Shown piece after piece: positions 63,532 to 64,000 of a stretch of DNA of 64,000 nucleotides. The number at the start of each line of letters is the position of its first letter. Positions within the stretch are counted from its first letter, which is position 1. Under the pieces are notes generated by a model. That model was not told the DNA's origin. It ran no database searches and worked only from the letters and a program-made list of their open reading frames with translations. The stretch is from Littorina saxatilis. Lineage: Eukaryota; Mollusca; Gastropoda; Littorinimorpha; Littorinidae. The translations under genes and the position numbers were made by a program. The stretch lies in contig NC_090252.1 of the NCBI RefSeq assembly GCF_037325665.1, forward strand, positions 17,891,586 to 17,955,585. The letters run 5' to 3'.

Positions 63532-64000
63532 ACAAGTCGCGTAAGGCGAAAATACAATATTTAGTCAAGTAGCTGTCGAAATCACAGAATGAAACTGAAC
63601 GCAACGCAACGCAGCAAGACCGTATACTCGTAGCATCGTCACTCCACCGCCCGTGGCAAAGGCAGTGCCCGTGGAATTGACAAGAAGAGCGGGGTATTCG
63701 TTGCGCTGAGAAGGATAGCACGCTTTTCTGTACCTCTCTTCGTTTTAACTTTCTGAGCGTGTTTTTAATCCAAACATATCATATCTATATATTTTTGGAA
63801 TCAGGAACCGACAAGAAATAAGATGAAAGTGTTTTTAAATTGATTTCGAAATTTTTTGTGTGATAATAATTGTTATATATTTAATTTTCAGAGCTTGTTT
63901 TTAATCCGAATATAACATATTTATATGTTTTTGGAATCAGCAAATGATGGAGAATAAGATAAACGTAAATTTGGATCGTTTTATAAAATTTTTATTTTTT
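63532..64000 (-). mobile_element. Helentron-like element, family H1, B-only, runs off the window
   Basis: It begins with the inverse 3' end ACAAGTCGCGTAAGGCGAAA and continues through the family's inverse sequence. Copy A is uninterrupted at 25800. Confidence 0.8.

Overview
The window is animal nuclear DNA, most likely from a mollusc and probably a marine gastropod. It is intron-rich and crowded with SINEs, LINE 3' ends, Helitron-like elements, MITEs and CA/TG arrays. The only host gene I can support is the catalytic A subunit of the vacuolar proton ATPase (ATP6V1A). It appears twice, in the same orientation. Copy A (exons 1022-9152) is cut by the window's left edge and has the last seven coding exons. 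Copy B (exons 29872-49351) has the same seven exons plus the preceding Walker A (P-loop) exon. Over the shared 975 coding bases I see three differences, all at synonymous third positions.

The copies extend far beyond the gene: 1-25793 aligns collinearly with 31108-63530, and a 200-base run of N (28801-29000) separates the two sequence blocks. Most of the difference is whole transposable elements present in one copy and absent from the other, often with a clean empty site and target-site duplication. The simplest reading is two haplotypes of one locus placed end to end by the assembler. A recent true tandem duplication is the alternative.

Layout: 1-9152 copy A exons and element-filled introns; 9153 to about 11110 its 3' UTR; 11336-14500 MITEs, a LINE end and SINEs; 14809-22732 a 7.9 kb segment bounded by 14-bp inverted repeats and TTAA; 23100-25300 CA/TG arrays; 25794-28800 sequence seen only in block A, including a 103-108 bp minisatellite. 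After the gap: 29001-31107 the P-loop exon and a SINE; 31607-39310 a nest (LINE end, then Helentron-like element, then a DIRS-type tyrosine-recombinase retroelement and a SINE); 39812-49351 copy B exons; 49352-63530 the B version of the downstream region with its own LINEs and MITEs; 63532-64000 another Helentron-like element running off the window.

The most striking non-gene signal is that four unrelated-looking repeat families share one architecture. Each has a 5' terminal word repeated inverted just inside the 3' end, then a small hairpin, then a CTTGT terminus. This matches the Helentron/HINE class. Other points worth a look are a partial exon duplication in ATP6V1A that would act as a poison exon if spliced in, a relict duplicated exon, and the TTAA-bounded element.
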